A stretch of DNA of 64,000 bases from Gordonia humi (lineage in GTDB: Bacteria > Actinomycetota > Actinomycetes > Mycobacteriales > Mycobacteriaceae), in NCBI RefSeq assembly GCF_014197435.1, contig NZ_JACIFP010000001.1:4464001-4528000 (forward strand), given 5' to 3'. Under the pieces are notes generated by a model, which was not told the origin of the DNA, did not search any database, and saw only the letters and a list, made by a program, of their open reading frames with translations. The stretch's first letter is position 1; the number at the start of each line of letters is the position of its first letter. The position numbers and the translations under genes were made by a program. This document shows, in pieces, positions 34,107-48,030 of this stretch.

Positions 34107-35048
34107 TCAGTGCGCTCCGCGGTGCCGCAGCACTGCGGCACCGCGGGACGCCGCGAGCACGAGGGCGCCCCAGACGACGCCGAAGACCGCCGAGCACAGG
34201 GTGCCGGCGATCCAGCCGACGACGTCGCCGATCGACTCGATGAGACCGGCCGCCCAGTGCTCGACGTGGTGCACCACCGAGTACGGGAGAGCCCAGCCGA
34301 GTTCGTCGGCGCCCTGCAGGACGATGTGGCCGCCGACCCAGCACATGGCGATCACGCCGACCGTGCTCAGGACCGTCAGGACCACCGGCATGGCGGTGAC
34401 CAGTCCGCGGCCGAAGGCGGAGACCGCCCGCGCCTGTCGCTCGGCCAGGGCGAGGCCGACGTCGTCCATCTTCACGATCACGGCCACCACTCCGTACACC
34501 AGCGCCGTGATCAGGATGCCGACGATCACCAGGATCACCGCACGGGCCACGAACGGCTCGTCGACCACCTCGTTCAGTGCGATCACCATGATCTCCGCGG
34601 ACAGGATGAAGTCGGTGCGGATCGCACCGGAGACGACGGACTTCTCCTGATCGTCGCCGATCTGCTCGGCGGTCTCGGACGCCTTTCCGTGCCCGGAGAT
34701 CCACTCCCACACCTTCTCCGCGCCTTCGAAGCACAGATAGGTGCCGCCGACCATCAGGATCGGGGTCAGCAGCCACGGCAGCCACTGGCTCAGGATCAAT
34801 GCGACCGGGAGGATGATCAGCAGCTTGTTGCGCAGTGACCCCTTCGCGATCCTGCCGATGATCGGCAGCTCCCGCTGCGGGCGCACCCCGTGGACGTAAC
34901 GGGGTGTCACCGCGGTGTCGTCGACGACGACGCCGATCGCCTTCGTGCTCGCCTTGGCTGCGCCCGCGGCGACATCGTCCAACGACGCGGCGCTCATCTT
35001 CGCCAGCACCGCGATGTCGTCCAAAAGCGCGGCCAGTCCAGCACTCAT
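34107..35048 (-). CDS. DUF808 family inner-membrane protein (YedI-like)
   Basis: A 313-residue DUF808 protein. It begins MSAGLAALLDDIAVLAKMSA, typical for the family, and has about eight hydrophobic helices, among them LLIILPVALILSQWLPWLL, AVILVIVGILITALVYGVVA and TAMPVVLTVLSTVGVIAMCW. Function is unknown. A TACTGT box 7 nt before its ATG suggests a leaderless start that overlaps the secA terminator arm. A 14-bp inverted repeat sits in its last 13 codons. Confidence 0.87.
   Translation of the reverse strand: MSAGLAALLDDIAVLAKMSAASLDDVAAGAAKASTKAIGVVVDDTAVTPRYVHGVRPQRELPIIGRIAKGSLRNKLLIILPVALILSQWLPWLLTPILMVGGTYLCFEGAEKVWEWISGHGKASETAEQIGDDQEKSVVSGAIRTDFILSAEIMVIALNEVVDEPFVARAVILVIVGILITALVYGVVAVIVKMDDVGLALAERQARAVSAFGRGLVTAMPVVLTVLSTVGVIAMCWVGGHIVLQGADELGWALPYSVVHHVEHWAAGLIESIGDVVGWIAGTLCSAVFGVVWGALVLAASRGAAVLRHRGAH
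34117..34146. terminator. Hairpin inside the DUF808 3' end
   Basis: CCGCGGTGCCGCAG (34117-34130) pairs perfectly with 34133-34146 around a 2-bp centre. It codes for the C-terminal residues AAVLRHRG of DUF808 and may also weaken transcription beyond it. No T run follows. Confidence 0.45.
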
Positions 35049-35055
35049 GGCGACA

Positions 35056-35061
35056 ACAGTA
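35056..35061 (-). promoter_or_regulatory. -10 element TACTGT for leaderless DUF808 gene
   Basis: On the minus strand TACTGT is followed after 7 nt by the ATG at 35048. It overlaps the outer edge of the secA terminator. Confidence 0.5.
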
Positions 35062-35092
35062 GTGCCCGGCAGCGATCGCTGCCGGGCACTAC
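35059..35092. terminator. secA terminator, 34-bp perfect palindrome
   Basis: Positions 35059-35075 are the exact complement of 35076-35092, with no unpaired centre. It begins 10 bp after the secA stop. Confidence 0.85.
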
Positions 35093-35101
35093 GGTCACGT
35101 T

Positions 35102-37855
<2,754 letters not shown>

Positions 37856-37988
37856 CGGTAATCCTCTTGATAGGCGGTCGAGTTCGCCGCCGGCCGCCGA
37901 CGCGTGCGCCGCCGGACCGGACAGTCCCGGCCTCTATGGTACGGGGCGCGCTGATCGGTGCATGTCGCAGACACGGCACAGCAGCGGA

Positions 37989-38026
37989 TCGGGCCGCCTC
38001 CACACGGTTGCGGAGGCGGCCCGATG
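37989..38026. terminator. Terminator after hpf (14-bp stem)
   Basis: ATCGGGCCGCCTCC (37989-38002) pairs perfectly with 38013-38026 around a 10-nt loop. It lies 15 bp after the hpf stop and 134 bp before the secA start. Confidence 0.8.
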
Positions 38027-38040
38027 GGGCGGTCAGGACG

Positions 38041-38778
38041 TCAGGACAGTCGGATCAATCCGTAGTCGTAGGCGTGCCTGCGGTACACCACGGACGGCCG
38101 GTCGGTCTCCTTGTCGTGGAACAGGAAGAAGTCGTGTCCCACCAGTTCCATCTCGTAGAGCGCGTCGTCGACGGTCATCGGCGAGGCCGGGTGGTCCTTG
38201 ACGCGCACCACCTGCCCGGGCCGGTACTCGTCGACACCGTCGTCCCACGGATCGGCCGCACCGTCGACGTCGCCGACCTCGCCGACCGGCGGCATCGCGA
38301 CTGCGGACGCCTCCGCGAGCGACGTCGCCCGGTTGGGGCCGTCCTTGCGGATCTGCTTGCGCCGCTTGGAACGACGCAGCCTCTTCTGTAGTTTCTCGAA
38401 GGCCAGTTCGGTCGCGGCGTAGAAGTTCTCGCCCGCGCCCTGCGCCCGGATTATCGGGCCGCGGCCCACGGCCGTGACTTCCACCACCTGACTCTGTTTG
38501 GCCTGTCGACGGTTGGGCTCGTGATAGAGCACGACGTCGAAACGGAAGATCGAATCGTCGAAATGCTCCAGTCGCGAGAGCTTGTCACCCAGATATGCGC
38601 GGAAGTGGTCGGGAATCTCCACATTGCGCCCGTTCCACGAGACGTCTGCGTTCGGAACGGACAGCTCGCCTGCATTCGACGAATTGGGCGGCGGTGTGAA
38701 CGCGGCCGCCAATTCCTCTCGTGTCTGCGGCTCGGGACCCTTCGGTTCGCGCTGACCTTTGCGGTGAACGACCGTCAT
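38041..38778 (-). CDS. hpf: Ribosome hibernation-promoting factor, long form (HPF)
   Basis: A 245-residue long HPF, counterpart of Rv3241c. After a disordered start of ~38 residues the S30AE domain covers ~43-140 (VSWNGRNVEIPDHFRAYLGD ... FEKLQKRLRRSKRRK); it binds the 30S decoding region. A linker leads to the C-terminal dimerisation domain (MTVDDALYEMELVGHDFFLF, ending YRRHAYDYGLIRLS) that joins two 70S into inactive 100S. The start ATG at 38778 has a strong GAGGAGG Shine-Dalgarno 9 nt upstream. A 314-bp non-coding stretch precedes it. Confidence 0.94.
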   Translation of the reverse strand: MTVVHRKGQREPKGPEPQTREELAAAFTPPPNSSNAGELSVPNADVSWNGRNVEIPDHFRAYLGDKLSRLEHFDDSIFRFDVVLYHEPNRRQAKQSQVVEVTAVGRGPIIRAQGAGENFYAATELAFEKLQKRLRRSKRRKQIRKDGPNRATSLAEASAVAMPPVGEVGDVDGAADPWDDGVDEYRPGQVVRVKDHPASPMTVDDALYEMELVGHDFFLFHDKETDRPSVVYRRHAYDYGLIRLS

Positions 38779-39092
38779 ATCGAGTTCCTCCTCTGGTTCC
38801 TCTCACTCGGACTGCCGTCCGATGAGATACCAATTCGCTTGGCGCACTGCAGGAATCACTACTCATGGATTCGCGTGCGCAGCAGTGCTGGTGCACATCA
38901 GACAGTGATGCCTCCCCGGCCACAGCAGTATCGTCCAGCTCGGAGAAAAGGTGCTTCACCTCCCGGCACTCGACGTTCATCACTGCCACTTCCGAAGGTA
39001 TCCGCAAACTCGGTTTCCGGCCATGTTTTCTTCAATTAATCGGCCGCGAGTCCTGTATTCGCCGCACTTGTGCCGCCGGGACGTGGTCGACG
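38779..39092 (-). other. 314-bp non-coding leader/promoter region of hpf
   Basis: No credible gene. The stretch is less GC-rich than the flanks and includes the patch ATTAATTGAAGAAAAC. On the hpf strand a 14-codon frame (MAGNRVCGYLRKWQ) overlaps the start of a longer open frame in a TGATG junction; neither has a clear Shine-Dalgarno or known homology. The length suggests a regulated 5' leader for hpf. Confidence 0.5.
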
Positions 39093-39854
39093 TCATACCC
39101 CGGCGACGGCGAGTACCGCAGCGACCTCCACACCCGCCCGGGCGAGCAGCCGTGTCGACGCCGCCGCCGTCGCCCCGGTCGTCACCACGTCGTCGACCAG
39201 AACGACGATCGAGTCCGACGACGTCGCAGCGGACGGCGGGGTCCGCGTCAGCCGGACGGCCCCGGCGAGATTCGCGGCGCGGGCCCCCGCCCCGAGGCCC
39301 GCGGAGTCCCGCGCGGATGCCGCGGTCACCAGCAGCGGGGCCACCGCCGCACGAGGACCCAGGCCTCGTACGGCGGACGCACACATCGCGGTGACCGGAT
39401 CGCCGCCCCGTCGCCGCGCCGCCGCAGCGCGGGTCGGGGCGGGCACCAACAGCATCCGCCGACCCGCGGGCAGATCGCCCCACCGTGCCAACGTGATCAG
39501 CGCATCCGCGAGGCCGCCGCCGAGCACCGGCGCGAGGTCGGTCCGACCGTGTTCCTTCAGCGCGAGCACCGACGCCCGCAGCGGACCGTCGTACCGACCG
39601 AGCGCCCACACCGGGGCACCCGTCTCGACCCTCGGGGTCAGCGCGCGCGGGACATCGCTCAGACATCGATCGCATGTCGGACACCACGGGGTGTCGGGGC
39701 GCCCGCAACCGCCGCACAGCAGCGGGACGGCCAGGTCGCCGACCGCCGCGGCGATCCGCCGCAGCGTTCGCACCGGTCCAATCGCGCCCACGGGCTCATC
39801 ATCGCCGAGACGCCGCACGGTGTCATCCGCGTCGTGCACAGGCGCGGCCCGCAC
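39093..39854 (-). CDS. ComF family phosphoribosyltransferase-like protein
   Basis: A protein of up to 253 residues, counterpart of Rv3242c. An N-terminal zinc-finger-like motif CGGCGRPDTPWCPTCDRC (~residues 47-65) precedes the phosphoribosyltransferase fold with VVLVDDVVTTGATAAAST (PRPP-binding loop, ~225). Such proteins are linked to natural competence and DNA uptake in Bacillus; here the role is unknown. The first possible start is a GTG at 39854 that overlaps the lpqB stop (TAGTG). GTGs further in, such as the one giving VRTLRRIAAAVG, are possible, since homologues begin closer to the zinc motif. Confidence 0.85.
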   Translation of the reverse strand: MRAAPVHDADDTVRRLGDDEPVGAIGPVRTLRRIAAAVGDLAVPLLCGGCGRPDTPWCPTCDRCLSDVPRALTPRVETGAPVWALGRYDGPLRASVLALKEHGRTDLAPVLGGGLADALITLARWGDLPAGRRMLLVPAPTRAAAARRRGGDPVTAMCASAVRGLGPRAAVAPLLVTAASARDSAGLGAGARAANLAGAVRLTRTPPSAATSSDSIVVLVDDVVTTGATAAASTRLLARAGVEVAAVLAVAGV

Positions 39855-41596
39855 TATCCGGCGGGCACCACCGGGATCGTGTCGGGCACGGGTTCGGCGG
39901 TGACCGCCGTCCAGTACTGGTCGGGGCGTCCGGACCCGGTCCCGAGCTGCTGCACGCCCTGGGTGTCGGCGACGTAGACGGTGTCCTCACCGGCGCCGAC
40001 CGCGGTCAGCGGTGGCTTCAGGTTGCCTGCGACCAGCCCGACCGCCGGTCCCCCCGCCAACGCGATCCGCATGACCGGTGAGTCGTCGCCGGAGCGGACC
40101 GCGTACATCACCGTCGACCCCGACCAGGCGATGTCCTGCACCGCGGTGTCGATGTCGAGAGCCGCGGGCCGCACTCCGGTCAGCGAGGGAACGCCGCGTT
40201 CGTTGGTCGTCAGCGCGGCGAGCATCGGGCGACCGGCCACGACGAGAGCCACGCGCACCCCGTCGGGCGCGACTCGCAGAGCGGTGATCGGGCCGGGCAC
40301 GGCCGCGCGGACCGCGCTCACATCCAGGTCGACGATGCTCGGCGCGCCCTGTGCGTTGTACGACCACTGGATCGGACGACCGTCGATGATCGCGTAGCCG
40401 GTCGATTGATCGGCCCCGTACGACGGCGACGTGATCGTCGTCCCGGAGGCGATCTCGGTCGGCTCTCCGCCGTACGGCCCCTCGACGAGCGTCGGACGGG
40501 GTCCGCGCGCGAGGACCGCCGCCGCCCGGCGGGAGTCGACGGTCACGGCCGCCGCCCGCACATCGCGCGTGGCGCCGAGCTCACCCGGGACGGGGATGGT
40601 GTGGCCGGCCGTCGATCGGACGAGAGCGCCCTTGTACACCAGGTGCAACGGCAGCGGCCCGTGCTCGCTGTCCGGTTCGAACGACGCGACGTCGGCGGTC
40701 CGCCACCCGCCGTTGTGACCGGGTACCAGCGGGGCGTCGTCGGCGTTGAGGACATAGGTTCCGGTGACGTCTGCGCTGTCGAGCGTCCAGATCAACTGCG
40801 CGGCCAGGACCGTGCGGTTGCGAGTGTCGTCGTCGGACACGTTGTCCAGGTTGACGATCACCGAATCGCCGTCGACGGTGACCTGTCCAGACAGACTGGC
40901 GCCGCGGTCGGCGCCCGAGCCGATCGCCCCGGCCAGATCCGGCGACGGTCCGCGCAGCAGCAGGGACACCGCATCGGTCGGATCGGTGGAGGCGCCGAAC
41001 AGCCACCGGGGGTCGGTCACCAGCCGGGTCATGGTGCGATCCGGGAAGTACAGGTTGACCTGCCGATACGCGATCAGGAACTGGCCGCGATCGGTGACGG
41101 CGCCGCGCGGCAGATCGCCGGAGACACGCCATGAACCTCGGACCCGGGTCAGGGACACCGGCATCACCATCTGACCGTCGGCGGGCAGCAGCTGTCCCGC
41201 GTCGCTGAGCACACCGACCTTGTCCGCGGTGATCCGGAGCCGGACGGCGCTCTCGGTCCGCTCGTCGATCACCACTCCGACGTTGTCGACGATCGTCGTG
41301 CCGCCCTGATCGTCCCACCGGCCGGAGGCCGTCGACGTGAGGAATTTGCGCGCCGCCCGATGCCCCGAGCTGGGGTCGGCCATCGCCTTGAGGAAGTTGC
41401 GCGACAACGTCTCCGGATCGTCCGAGCGACGCGGGACGGGTACCGCGCCCGCCGGGTCCTTGCGGCTGAACGTCCCGATCGGCTGAGGCGCGGACGAGTC
41501 GGGCACCGACACGCAGCCCGCGAGGACCGCCGCGGCGATCACCAGCAGAACGGCGACGCCCGCACGCGCCGCCCGCATCGACGAGCGACCGGTCAC
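39854..41596 (-). CDS. lpqB: Lipoprotein LpqB, MtrB-associated
   Basis: A 580-residue lipoprotein, counterpart of Rv3244c. The signal peptide ends in a lipobox [11 protein letters not shown] (Cys at ~residue 28), so the protein is anchored outside the membrane. A GerMN domain (~residues 190-310; QVNLYFPD) and a C-terminal propeller-like part (~330-580) follow. In mycobacteria and streptomycetes it binds the MtrB sensor and tunes its phosphorylation of MtrA. The start is a GTG overlapping the mtrB stop (GTGA); an internal ATG six codons later is an alternative. It is the last gene of mtrA-mtrB-lpqB, and its end touches comF. Confidence 0.95.
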   Translation of the reverse strand: MTGRSSMRAARAGVAVLLVIAAAVLAGCVSVPDSSAPQPIGTFSRKDPAGAVPVPRRSDDPETLSRNFLKAMADPSSGHRAARKFLTSTASGRWDDQGGTTIVDNVGVVIDERTESAVRLRITADKVGVLSDAGQLLPADGQMVMPVSLTRVRGSWRVSGDLPRGAVTDRGQFLIAYRQVNLYFPDRTMTRLVTDPRWLFGASTDPTDAVSLLLRGPSPDLAGAIGSGADRGASLSGQVTVDGDSVIVNLDNVSDDDTRNRTVLAAQLIWTLDSADVTGTYVLNADDAPLVPGHNGGWRTADVASFEPDSEHGPLPLHLVYKGALVRSTAGHTIPVPGELGATRDVRAAAVTVDSRRAAAVLARGPRPTLVEGPYGGEPTEIASGTTITSPSYGADQSTGYAIIDGRPIQWSYNAQGAPSIVDLDVSAVRAAVPGPITALRVAPDGVRVALVVAGRPMLAALTTNERGVPSLTGVRPAALDIDTAVQDIAWSGSTVMYAVRSGDDSPVMRIALAGGPAVGLVAGNLKPPLTAVGAGEDTVYVADTQGVQQLGTGSGRPDQYWTAVTAEPVPDTIPVVPAG

Positions 41597-43203
41597 TTGG
41601 TCACCTCCGGATTCGGCTTGAGGGGCAGCGGACTGCCGAGGAGTTTGTGTCCGCGCAGCAGTGGCAGCGTCAGGCGGAAGCTGGATCCGTTGCCGGGCTC
41701 GCCCCAGGCCTCGAGACGACCGGCGTGCAGGCGGGCGTCCTCGATGCTGATCGCCAGACCGAGGCCGGTGCCGCCGGACCGTCGGACGCGGGACGGGTCC
41801 GACCTCCAGAACCTGTTGAATACGAGCTTCTCCTCGCCCGGACGGAGTCCGATCCCCTGGTCGCGAACGGTGATCGCGACCGCGTCGCCGTCCGATCGCA
41901 TGGTCAGGGTGACCGGACGGTGCTCACCGTGATCGATGGCGTTGGCCAGGAGGTTGCGCAGGATCCGTTCCACCCGGCGCGGATCGATCTCGGCGATCAC
42001 CGGCTCGGCGGGCAGGTTGACGACCAGTTCGGTGCCCGACTCGGCGGCCAGATGGGTCACCGTCGACACCGCGCCGTCGATCGGGATCGCCATGTCCATC
42101 CGCTCGGCGGCGAGGTCGGCCATCCCCGCGTCATGGCGGGAGATCTCCAAGAGTTCGGTGAGCAGCGTCTCGAACCTGTCGAGTTCCTTCGACAGCAGCT
42201 CCACCGACCGTCGCTGCATCTCGTCGAGGTCGTCACGGCTCTCGTAGAGCAGGTCGGCAGCCATCTTGACGGTCGTCAGCGGGGTCCGCAGCTCGTGGCT
42301 GACGTCGCTGGTGAACTGGCGCTGAAGTCCTCCGAACTCCTCCAGATGCGTGATCTGCTTGGCCAGGCTCTCGGCCATGTCGTTGAAACTGACCGCCAAC
42401 CGCGCGAACTCGTCCTCCCCGTTGACCGGCATGCGTTCGGTGAGGCGTCCGTCGGCGAATCGGACCGCGATCCGTGACGCCGACCGCAGCGGCGCGATCA
42501 CCTGCCGCGACACCAGCCAGGCGATCGCCGCCAGGAGTCCGAGAAGCACCACCCCGCCGATCAGCAGAGTGCCCCGCACCAGGTCGACCGTGTTCTCCTC
42601 GCCGCTGAGCGGGAAGACCAGATACAGCTCGAGATCCTGCACCGGTGACTCCACCGGTGTCCCGATCACCAGGCCGGGCACCGTGTCGCCGTCGCGCACG
42701 ATGGAGGTGTACTGGTAGGCCACCTGCCCGCTGCCGACCATCGACTGCAGCGACCGTGGGATCTCGTCGATCGGTCCCACGGACAGACCCGAGTCGACCG
42801 ATCCCCGACCGCCGACGGTCAGCACGCTGTCGAAGGTCCCCACTCCCGGCGAGGACTGCGCGGTCTCCGAGTCGGTGTCGGAGAGGACCGAGCGGGCCCG
42901 GGCCATCAGATTCTGCGCCGACGACGTCGCATCGGTGGAGCTGAGCACACGTTCCACGGCGCCGCGCGCGCGATCGACCTCCTCCATAGCGGCCGCCTGC
43001 TTGGCTTCGAGGAGCCGCCCGGTGATCTGGCTGATGAGCAGGAACCCGACCACGAGCAGGACGACGAACGACAGCACCAGCGTCGACACGACGACCCGCA
43101 ACTGCAGCGAACGCGACCACAACGTGCCGAACGCGCGGCCGACAGAGGCGGCCGCGCGTTGGATGCGTGCGATGAACCGGTTGAACCGGCGTCGACCGCT
43201 CAT
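41593..43203 (-). CDS. mtrB: Sensor histidine kinase MtrB
   Basis: A 536-residue membrane kinase, counterpart of Rv3245c. Two transmembrane helices, ~38-58 ([20 protein letters not shown]) and ~205-228 ([20 protein letters not shown]), flank an extracytoplasmic domain. A HAMP domain, then the H box [21 protein letters not shown] box [13 protein letters not shown], and G boxes DQGIGL and GGTGLGLAI follow. It senses the cell-envelope and osmotic state and controls MtrA. The ATG overlaps the mtrA stop (ATGA), and the stop overlaps lpqB. Confidence 0.97.
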   Translation of the reverse strand: MSGRRRFNRFIARIQRAAASVGRAFGTLWSRSLQLRVVVSTLVLSFVVLLVVGFLLISQITGRLLEAKQAAAMEEVDRARGAVERVLSSTDATSSAQNLMARARSVLSDTDSETAQSSPGVGTFDSVLTVGGRGSVDSGLSVGPIDEIPRSLQSMVGSGQVAYQYTSIVRDGDTVPGLVIGTPVESPVQDLELYLVFPLSGEENTVDLVRGTLLIGGVVLLGLLAAIAWLVSRQVIAPLRSASRIAVRFADGRLTERMPVNGEDEFARLAVSFNDMAESLAKQITHLEEFGGLQRQFTSDVSHELRTPLTTVKMAADLLYESRDDLDEMQRRSVELLSKELDRFETLLTELLEISRHDAGMADLAAERMDMAIPIDGAVSTVTHLAAESGTELVVNLPAEPVIAEIDPRRVERILRNLLANAIDHGEHRPVTLTMRSDGDAVAITVRDQGIGLRPGEEKLVFNRFWRSDPSRVRRSGGTGLGLAISIEDARLHAGRLEAWGEPGNGSSFRLTLPLLRGHKLLGSPLPLKPNPEVTK

Positions 43204-43877
43204 GGCGGTCCGGCCTTGTAGCCGACCCCTCTCACCGTGAGCACGATCTCCGGATTCTCCGGATCGGTCTCCACCTTCGCGCGCAGACGCTGCACGTGCA
43301 CGTTCACCAGACGGGTATCGGCGGGATGCCGGTACCCCCACACCTGTTCGAGCAGCACGTCGCGCGTGAACACCTGACGTGGTTTGCGGGCGAGCGCCAC
43401 CAGAAGGTCGAACTCCAAGGGCGTCAACGAGATCGGCACGCCGTCGCGGGTCACCTTATGCGCGGGCACGTCGATCTGAACGGGCCCGATCGCGAGCAGT
43501 TCGGCCGGCTCGTCCTCGGTACGACGCAGCCGCGCGCGGATCCGCGCGACGAGCTCCTTCGGCTTGAACGGCTTCACCATGTAGTCGTCGGCACCCGATT
43601 CGAGTCCCAGCACCACGTCGACGGTGTCCGACTTCGCGGTCAGCATGACGATCGGTACCCCCGAGTCCGCGCGTAGGACGCGGCACACGTCGATGCCGTT
43701 CATGCCGGGCAGCATCAGGTCGAGGAGCACCAGGTCGGGTCGCACTTCACGGACCGCGGTGAGCGCCTGCGTCCCGTCACCGACGACGAACGGCTCGAAT
43801 CCCTCGTTGCGAAGCACGATCGTCAGCATCTCGGCTAGAGCAGCGTCGTCGTCGACGACCAGGATGCGTGGCTTCAT
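43200..43877 (-). CDS. mtrA: Response regulator MtrA
   Basis: A 225-residue OmpR/PhoB-type regulator, counterpart of the essential Rv3246c. The receiver domain has the acidic pocket VVDDD, phospho-acceptor D53 in [10 protein letters not shown], the Thr/Lys switch residues in VMLTAKS and [12 protein letters not shown]. The winged-helix DNA-binding domain ends [12 protein letters not shown]. It regulates replication, cell division and envelope genes. The ATG at 43877 is used; a TTG three codons earlier would match the M. tuberculosis N-terminus more closely. No Shine-Dalgarno is obvious. It is divergent from tmk. Confidence 0.97.
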   Translation of the reverse strand: MKPRILVVDDDAALAEMLTIVLRNEGFEPFVVGDGTQALTAVREVRPDLVLLDLMLPGMNGIDVCRVLRADSGVPIVMLTAKSDTVDVVLGLESGADDYMVKPFKPKELVARIRARLRRTEDEPAELLAIGPVQIDVPAHKVTRDGVPISLTPLEFDLLVALARKPRQVFTRDVLLEQVWGYRHPADTRLVNVHVQRLRAKVETDPENPEIVLTVRGVGYKAGPP

Positions 43878-43971
43878 GGCACCCAATGGTGTCACTTCTT
43901 CTGCCGGAAGGCCTTCCGACGCGCCGGAAGCGGCGCTCACCGGCCGGCAGTGCAGACTCCGTCGCAGCCCG

Positions 43972-43977
43972 TAGACT
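43972..43977 (+). promoter_or_regulatory. -10 element TAGACT for leaderless tmk mRNA
   Basis: TAGACT is followed after 7 nt by the GTG at 43985, with no Shine-Dalgarno. Confidence 0.5.
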
Positions 43978-43984
43978 GTGACTC

Positions 43985-44620
43985 GTGGGCATTCTGGTGG
44001 CAATCGAAGGTCTGGACGGAGCAGGCAAACGGACGATCGTCGGCCGCATCCACAACGAGGCGACCGCACGCGGTGCGCGGGTCACCACGTTCACGTTCCC
44101 GCGGTACGGCGAGTCGATCACGGCCGACCTCGCGTCCGAGGCGTTGCACGGCGAACACGGCGACCTCCGCGACAGCGTGTACGGCATGGCGATCATGTTC
44201 GCCCTCGACCGCGCCGCTGCGGGGACCGCGCTGCGGACCGCGTGCGCCGACCACGACCTCGTGCTGTGCGATCGCTACGTGGCCTCCAGCGCGGCGTACA
44301 GCGCGGCCCGTCTCGGCGAGACGATCGGTTCGTCGCCGGTCGTCGACTGGGTGGCCGACCTCGAGTACGGCAGGTTCCGACTGCCCACGCCCGACCATCA
44401 GCTTCTGCTCGGCGTGCCGCCGGAGGTCGCGATGGCTCGCTCGTCCGGACGCGCCGCCACCGACGCCGACCGCCCGATGGACCACTACGAACGTGATCGC
44501 GACCTCCAGGCGGGCGTCTATCGCGCGTATTCGGACCTCGCGGCGTCCGGCTGGATGTCGACGTGGTCGCACGCCGCCGACGACGAGGCGGTCGCCGCGG
44601 TCCTCGACCGGTTGGGCTAG
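43985..44620 (+). CDS. tmk: Thymidylate kinase
   Basis: A 211-residue dTMP kinase, counterpart of Rv3247c, making dTDP from dTMP and ATP. The P-loop is IEGLDGAGKRT (about residues 7-17); the DR(Y/W)-type motif is VLCDRYVASSAAYSAARLGE, and the lid/NMP region has FRLPTPDHQLLLGVPPE. The last residues AAVLDRLG are typical. It starts with GTG. In M. tuberculosis tmk lies in the same direction as mtrA; here it is divergent from it, implying a local rearrangement. A nested hairpin follows the stop. Confidence 0.93.
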   Translation: MGILVAIEGLDGAGKRTIVGRIHNEATARGARVTTFTFPRYGESITADLASEALHGEHGDLRDSVYGMAIMFALDRAAAGTALRTACADHDLVLCDRYVASSAAYSAARLGETIGSSPVVDWVADLEYGRFRLPTPDHQLLLGVPPEVAMARSSGRAATDADRPMDHYERDRDLQAGVYRAYSDLAASGWMSTWSHAADDEAVAAVLDRLG

Positions 44621-44632
44621 TGCCAAGGCCCT

Positions 44633-44702
44633 GCATCCGCGGCATATAGCGACATGAGCGGCACTCGGGAGTGCCGCTCATGTCGGTGAGGGCCGCGGAT
44701 GC
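44633..44702. terminator. Nested hairpin terminator between tmk and the MFS gene
   Basis: An inner perfect 16-bp stem (44651-44666 with 44669-44684, 2-nt loop) is enclosed by an outer perfect 10-bp stem (GCATCCGCGG 44633-44642 with 44693-44702). It lies between convergent tmk and the exporter gene. Confidence 0.75.
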
Positions 44703-44772
44703 TCATCTCGACGCTCCGCTCGCTCAAGTCGGCGCGCCGAGCGGCTCAACCGGCGACGGGGACGCCTCGGGA

Positions 44773-46278
44773 TTACACGTCGGCGGGCTTGCCCCGTCGC
44801 AGGAAGAACGCGGGGATCAGGGTCACCGCGACCAGGCACACCGAGACTGTCCACGTGTGCGCGAACGCGGACGCGGCCTGGTCGAGCCCCTCACTGACCA
44901 CGTCGGGCGGGATCGTGTCGCGGAGCTTCGGGTTCATCTGGGCGCCGATCGCGGGCTGGGCGAGCGTGTACCGTGCCAGGAGCGTCGTCAACACCACCGA
45001 GATGACCGCCGTGCCCATCGAACTGCCCGTCTGATTGACGATGTTCATCAGGGTGCTGCCGCGCGCCACCTGCTGGTGATTGAGCGTCTGCAGTGCCGCC
45101 GTCATCGTCGGCATCATCGTGGCGCCCATGCCCAGACCCATCACGAACAGTGCGGTCTCGATCTGCCACAGCGGGGTGTCGGCGGCGACCTGGGTGAAGA
45201 ACGACAGTCCGATGACGATGACGACCAGACCGGTCAGGACGACGCGGCCGGGGCCGATCTTGTCCACGAGGCGACCCGCGATGGGCATGGTGAGCATGGC
45301 GCCGAGGCCCTGCGGTGCGATGAGCAGACCCGCGGTCAGGGTTGTCTCACCGCGGACCTGCTGCAGATAGCTGGGCAGGAGCAGCGCGGCACCGAAGAAC
45401 GCCATCGCGAAGAACACCATGGTGAGGACCGCGAACGTGAGGTCCCGGTTCGCGAACAGACTCAGGTCGATCAGCGGATGGTCCACGCGCAGCGCATGCC
45501 AGACGAAGACGGCGAGCAGGATCAGCCCGATGATGCCGGGAATGAGGACCCGCGCCGATGCGACCGTGCCCTCCCCCGGGATCGACGAGACGCCGAACAG
45601 GAACAGCGCCAGACCCGGCGAGGCCAGGAGCATGCCGACGAAGTCGAACGACTCGGACGGCTGCGGCGCGTCCGGTTTGAGCACGATCAGCGCCAGGATC
45701 CAGGCGACCGCGCCGATCGGCACGTTGATCAAGAAGATCCAGTGCCAGCTGAAGTACTCGATCAGCCAGCCGCCGAGAATCGGTCCCATGATGGGACCGA
45801 GCAGCATCGGGACACCCATGATGGCCATGACTCGGCCTACTCGCTGCGGTCCGGCCGCGTGGGTCATGATCGTCATGCCCAGCGGCATCAGCATGCCGCC
45901 GCCGAGTCCCTGGATCACACGGAAGGCGATGAGCGAGGTGATGTTCCACGAGGTGCTGCAGAGAATGGAGCCGAGGACGAACAGCACCAGCGCGAGCATG
46001 TACAGGCGTTTGGTGCCGAACCGGTCGGCCGCCCACCCGGTCAGCGGGATCACCGTCGCCAGCGCGAGGGTGTATCCGGTCATCGACCAGGCGGCATACG
46101 TGTAGCTGGTGTCGAAGACGTCCTGGAAGGTGGGGATCGCGACGTTGACGACCGTGATGTCGAGGATCGACATGATCGCGCCGAAGATCACGACTCCGGC
46201 GATCTTGAGGACGCCCGCGTCGAGCTTGTCGGAGGTGGGGTCGAGTTCCGGCGCCGCACCGGACGATGGTGTACTCAC
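44773..46278 (-). CDS. DHA2-family MFS drug/proton antiporter (14 helices)
   Basis: A 501-residue major facilitator of the EmrB/QacA type. After ~25 polar residues come ~14 hydrophobic helices. Diagnostic motifs are SILDITVVNVAIPTFQ (motif D1, helix 1), GWAADRFGTKRLYM (motif A), FRVIQGLGGGMLMP (motif B) and GPIMGPILGGWLIEY (motif C, antiporter signature). It should export hydrophobic compounds in exchange for protons. The start is GTG at 46278 (VSTPSSGAAPELD). No regulator adjoins it. It is absent from this position in M. tuberculosis, so it is a lineage insertion between tmk and sahH. Confidence 0.9.
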   Translation of the reverse strand: MSTPSSGAAPELDPTSDKLDAGVLKIAGVVIFGAIMSILDITVVNVAIPTFQDVFDTSYTYAAWSMTGYTLALATVIPLTGWAADRFGTKRLYMLALVLFVLGSILCSTSWNITSLIAFRVIQGLGGGMLMPLGMTIMTHAAGPQRVGRVMAIMGVPMLLGPIMGPILGGWLIEYFSWHWIFLINVPIGAVAWILALIVLKPDAPQPSESFDFVGMLLASPGLALFLFGVSSIPGEGTVASARVLIPGIIGLILLAVFVWHALRVDHPLIDLSLFANRDLTFAVLTMVFFAMAFFGAALLLPSYLQQVRGETTLTAGLLIAPQGLGAMLTMPIAGRLVDKIGPGRVVLTGLVVIVIGLSFFTQVAADTPLWQIETALFVMGLGMGATMMPTMTAALQTLNHQQVARGSTLMNIVNQTGSSMGTAVISVVLTTLLARYTLAQPAIGAQMNPKLRDTIPPDVVSEGLDQAASAFAHTWTVSVCLVAVTLIPAFFLRRGKPADV

Positions 46279-46429
46279 TGAACAATGGTGGCACCGGACG
46301 CACTCGGCGTCCACTGAATTCTCGCAGGTCGTCGTCGGGCGTCCGATTCGGACCCGGCAGATGAGACATACCAGGTGACGACGCACTGATCGACGCGACC
46401 GCGGCGCCGATCGACGCGCCCCTCACGCC

Positions 46430-46477
46430 GATCGAGCGGAGCCGAGATCTCCATCGGGGTCTCGGCTCCGCTCGATC
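46430..46477. terminator. Terminator after sahH (18-bp stem)
   Basis: Positions 46430-46447 pair perfectly with 46460-46477 across a 12-nt loop. It begins 38 bp beyond the sahH stop. A further copy of the CCGCTCGATCA element lies at 46487-46497, nearer sahH. Confidence 0.75.
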
Positions 46478-46515
46478 AACAGGGGTCCGCTCGATCAGCG
46501 GTCGGCGAGCACGGC

Positions 46516-47988
<1,473 letters not shown>

Positions 47989-48030
47989 CTGGTCCCTCTC
48001 GATCGGAAAGCGTGGTTCGTGAACGAGGAG

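Noticed and set aside
38585-39007. A 140-codon minus-strand frame overlapping hpf
   Set aside because: It overlaps the HPF N-terminus in another frame and has no homology or convincing start; a TGATG junction with a 14-codon frame was the only suggestive sign.
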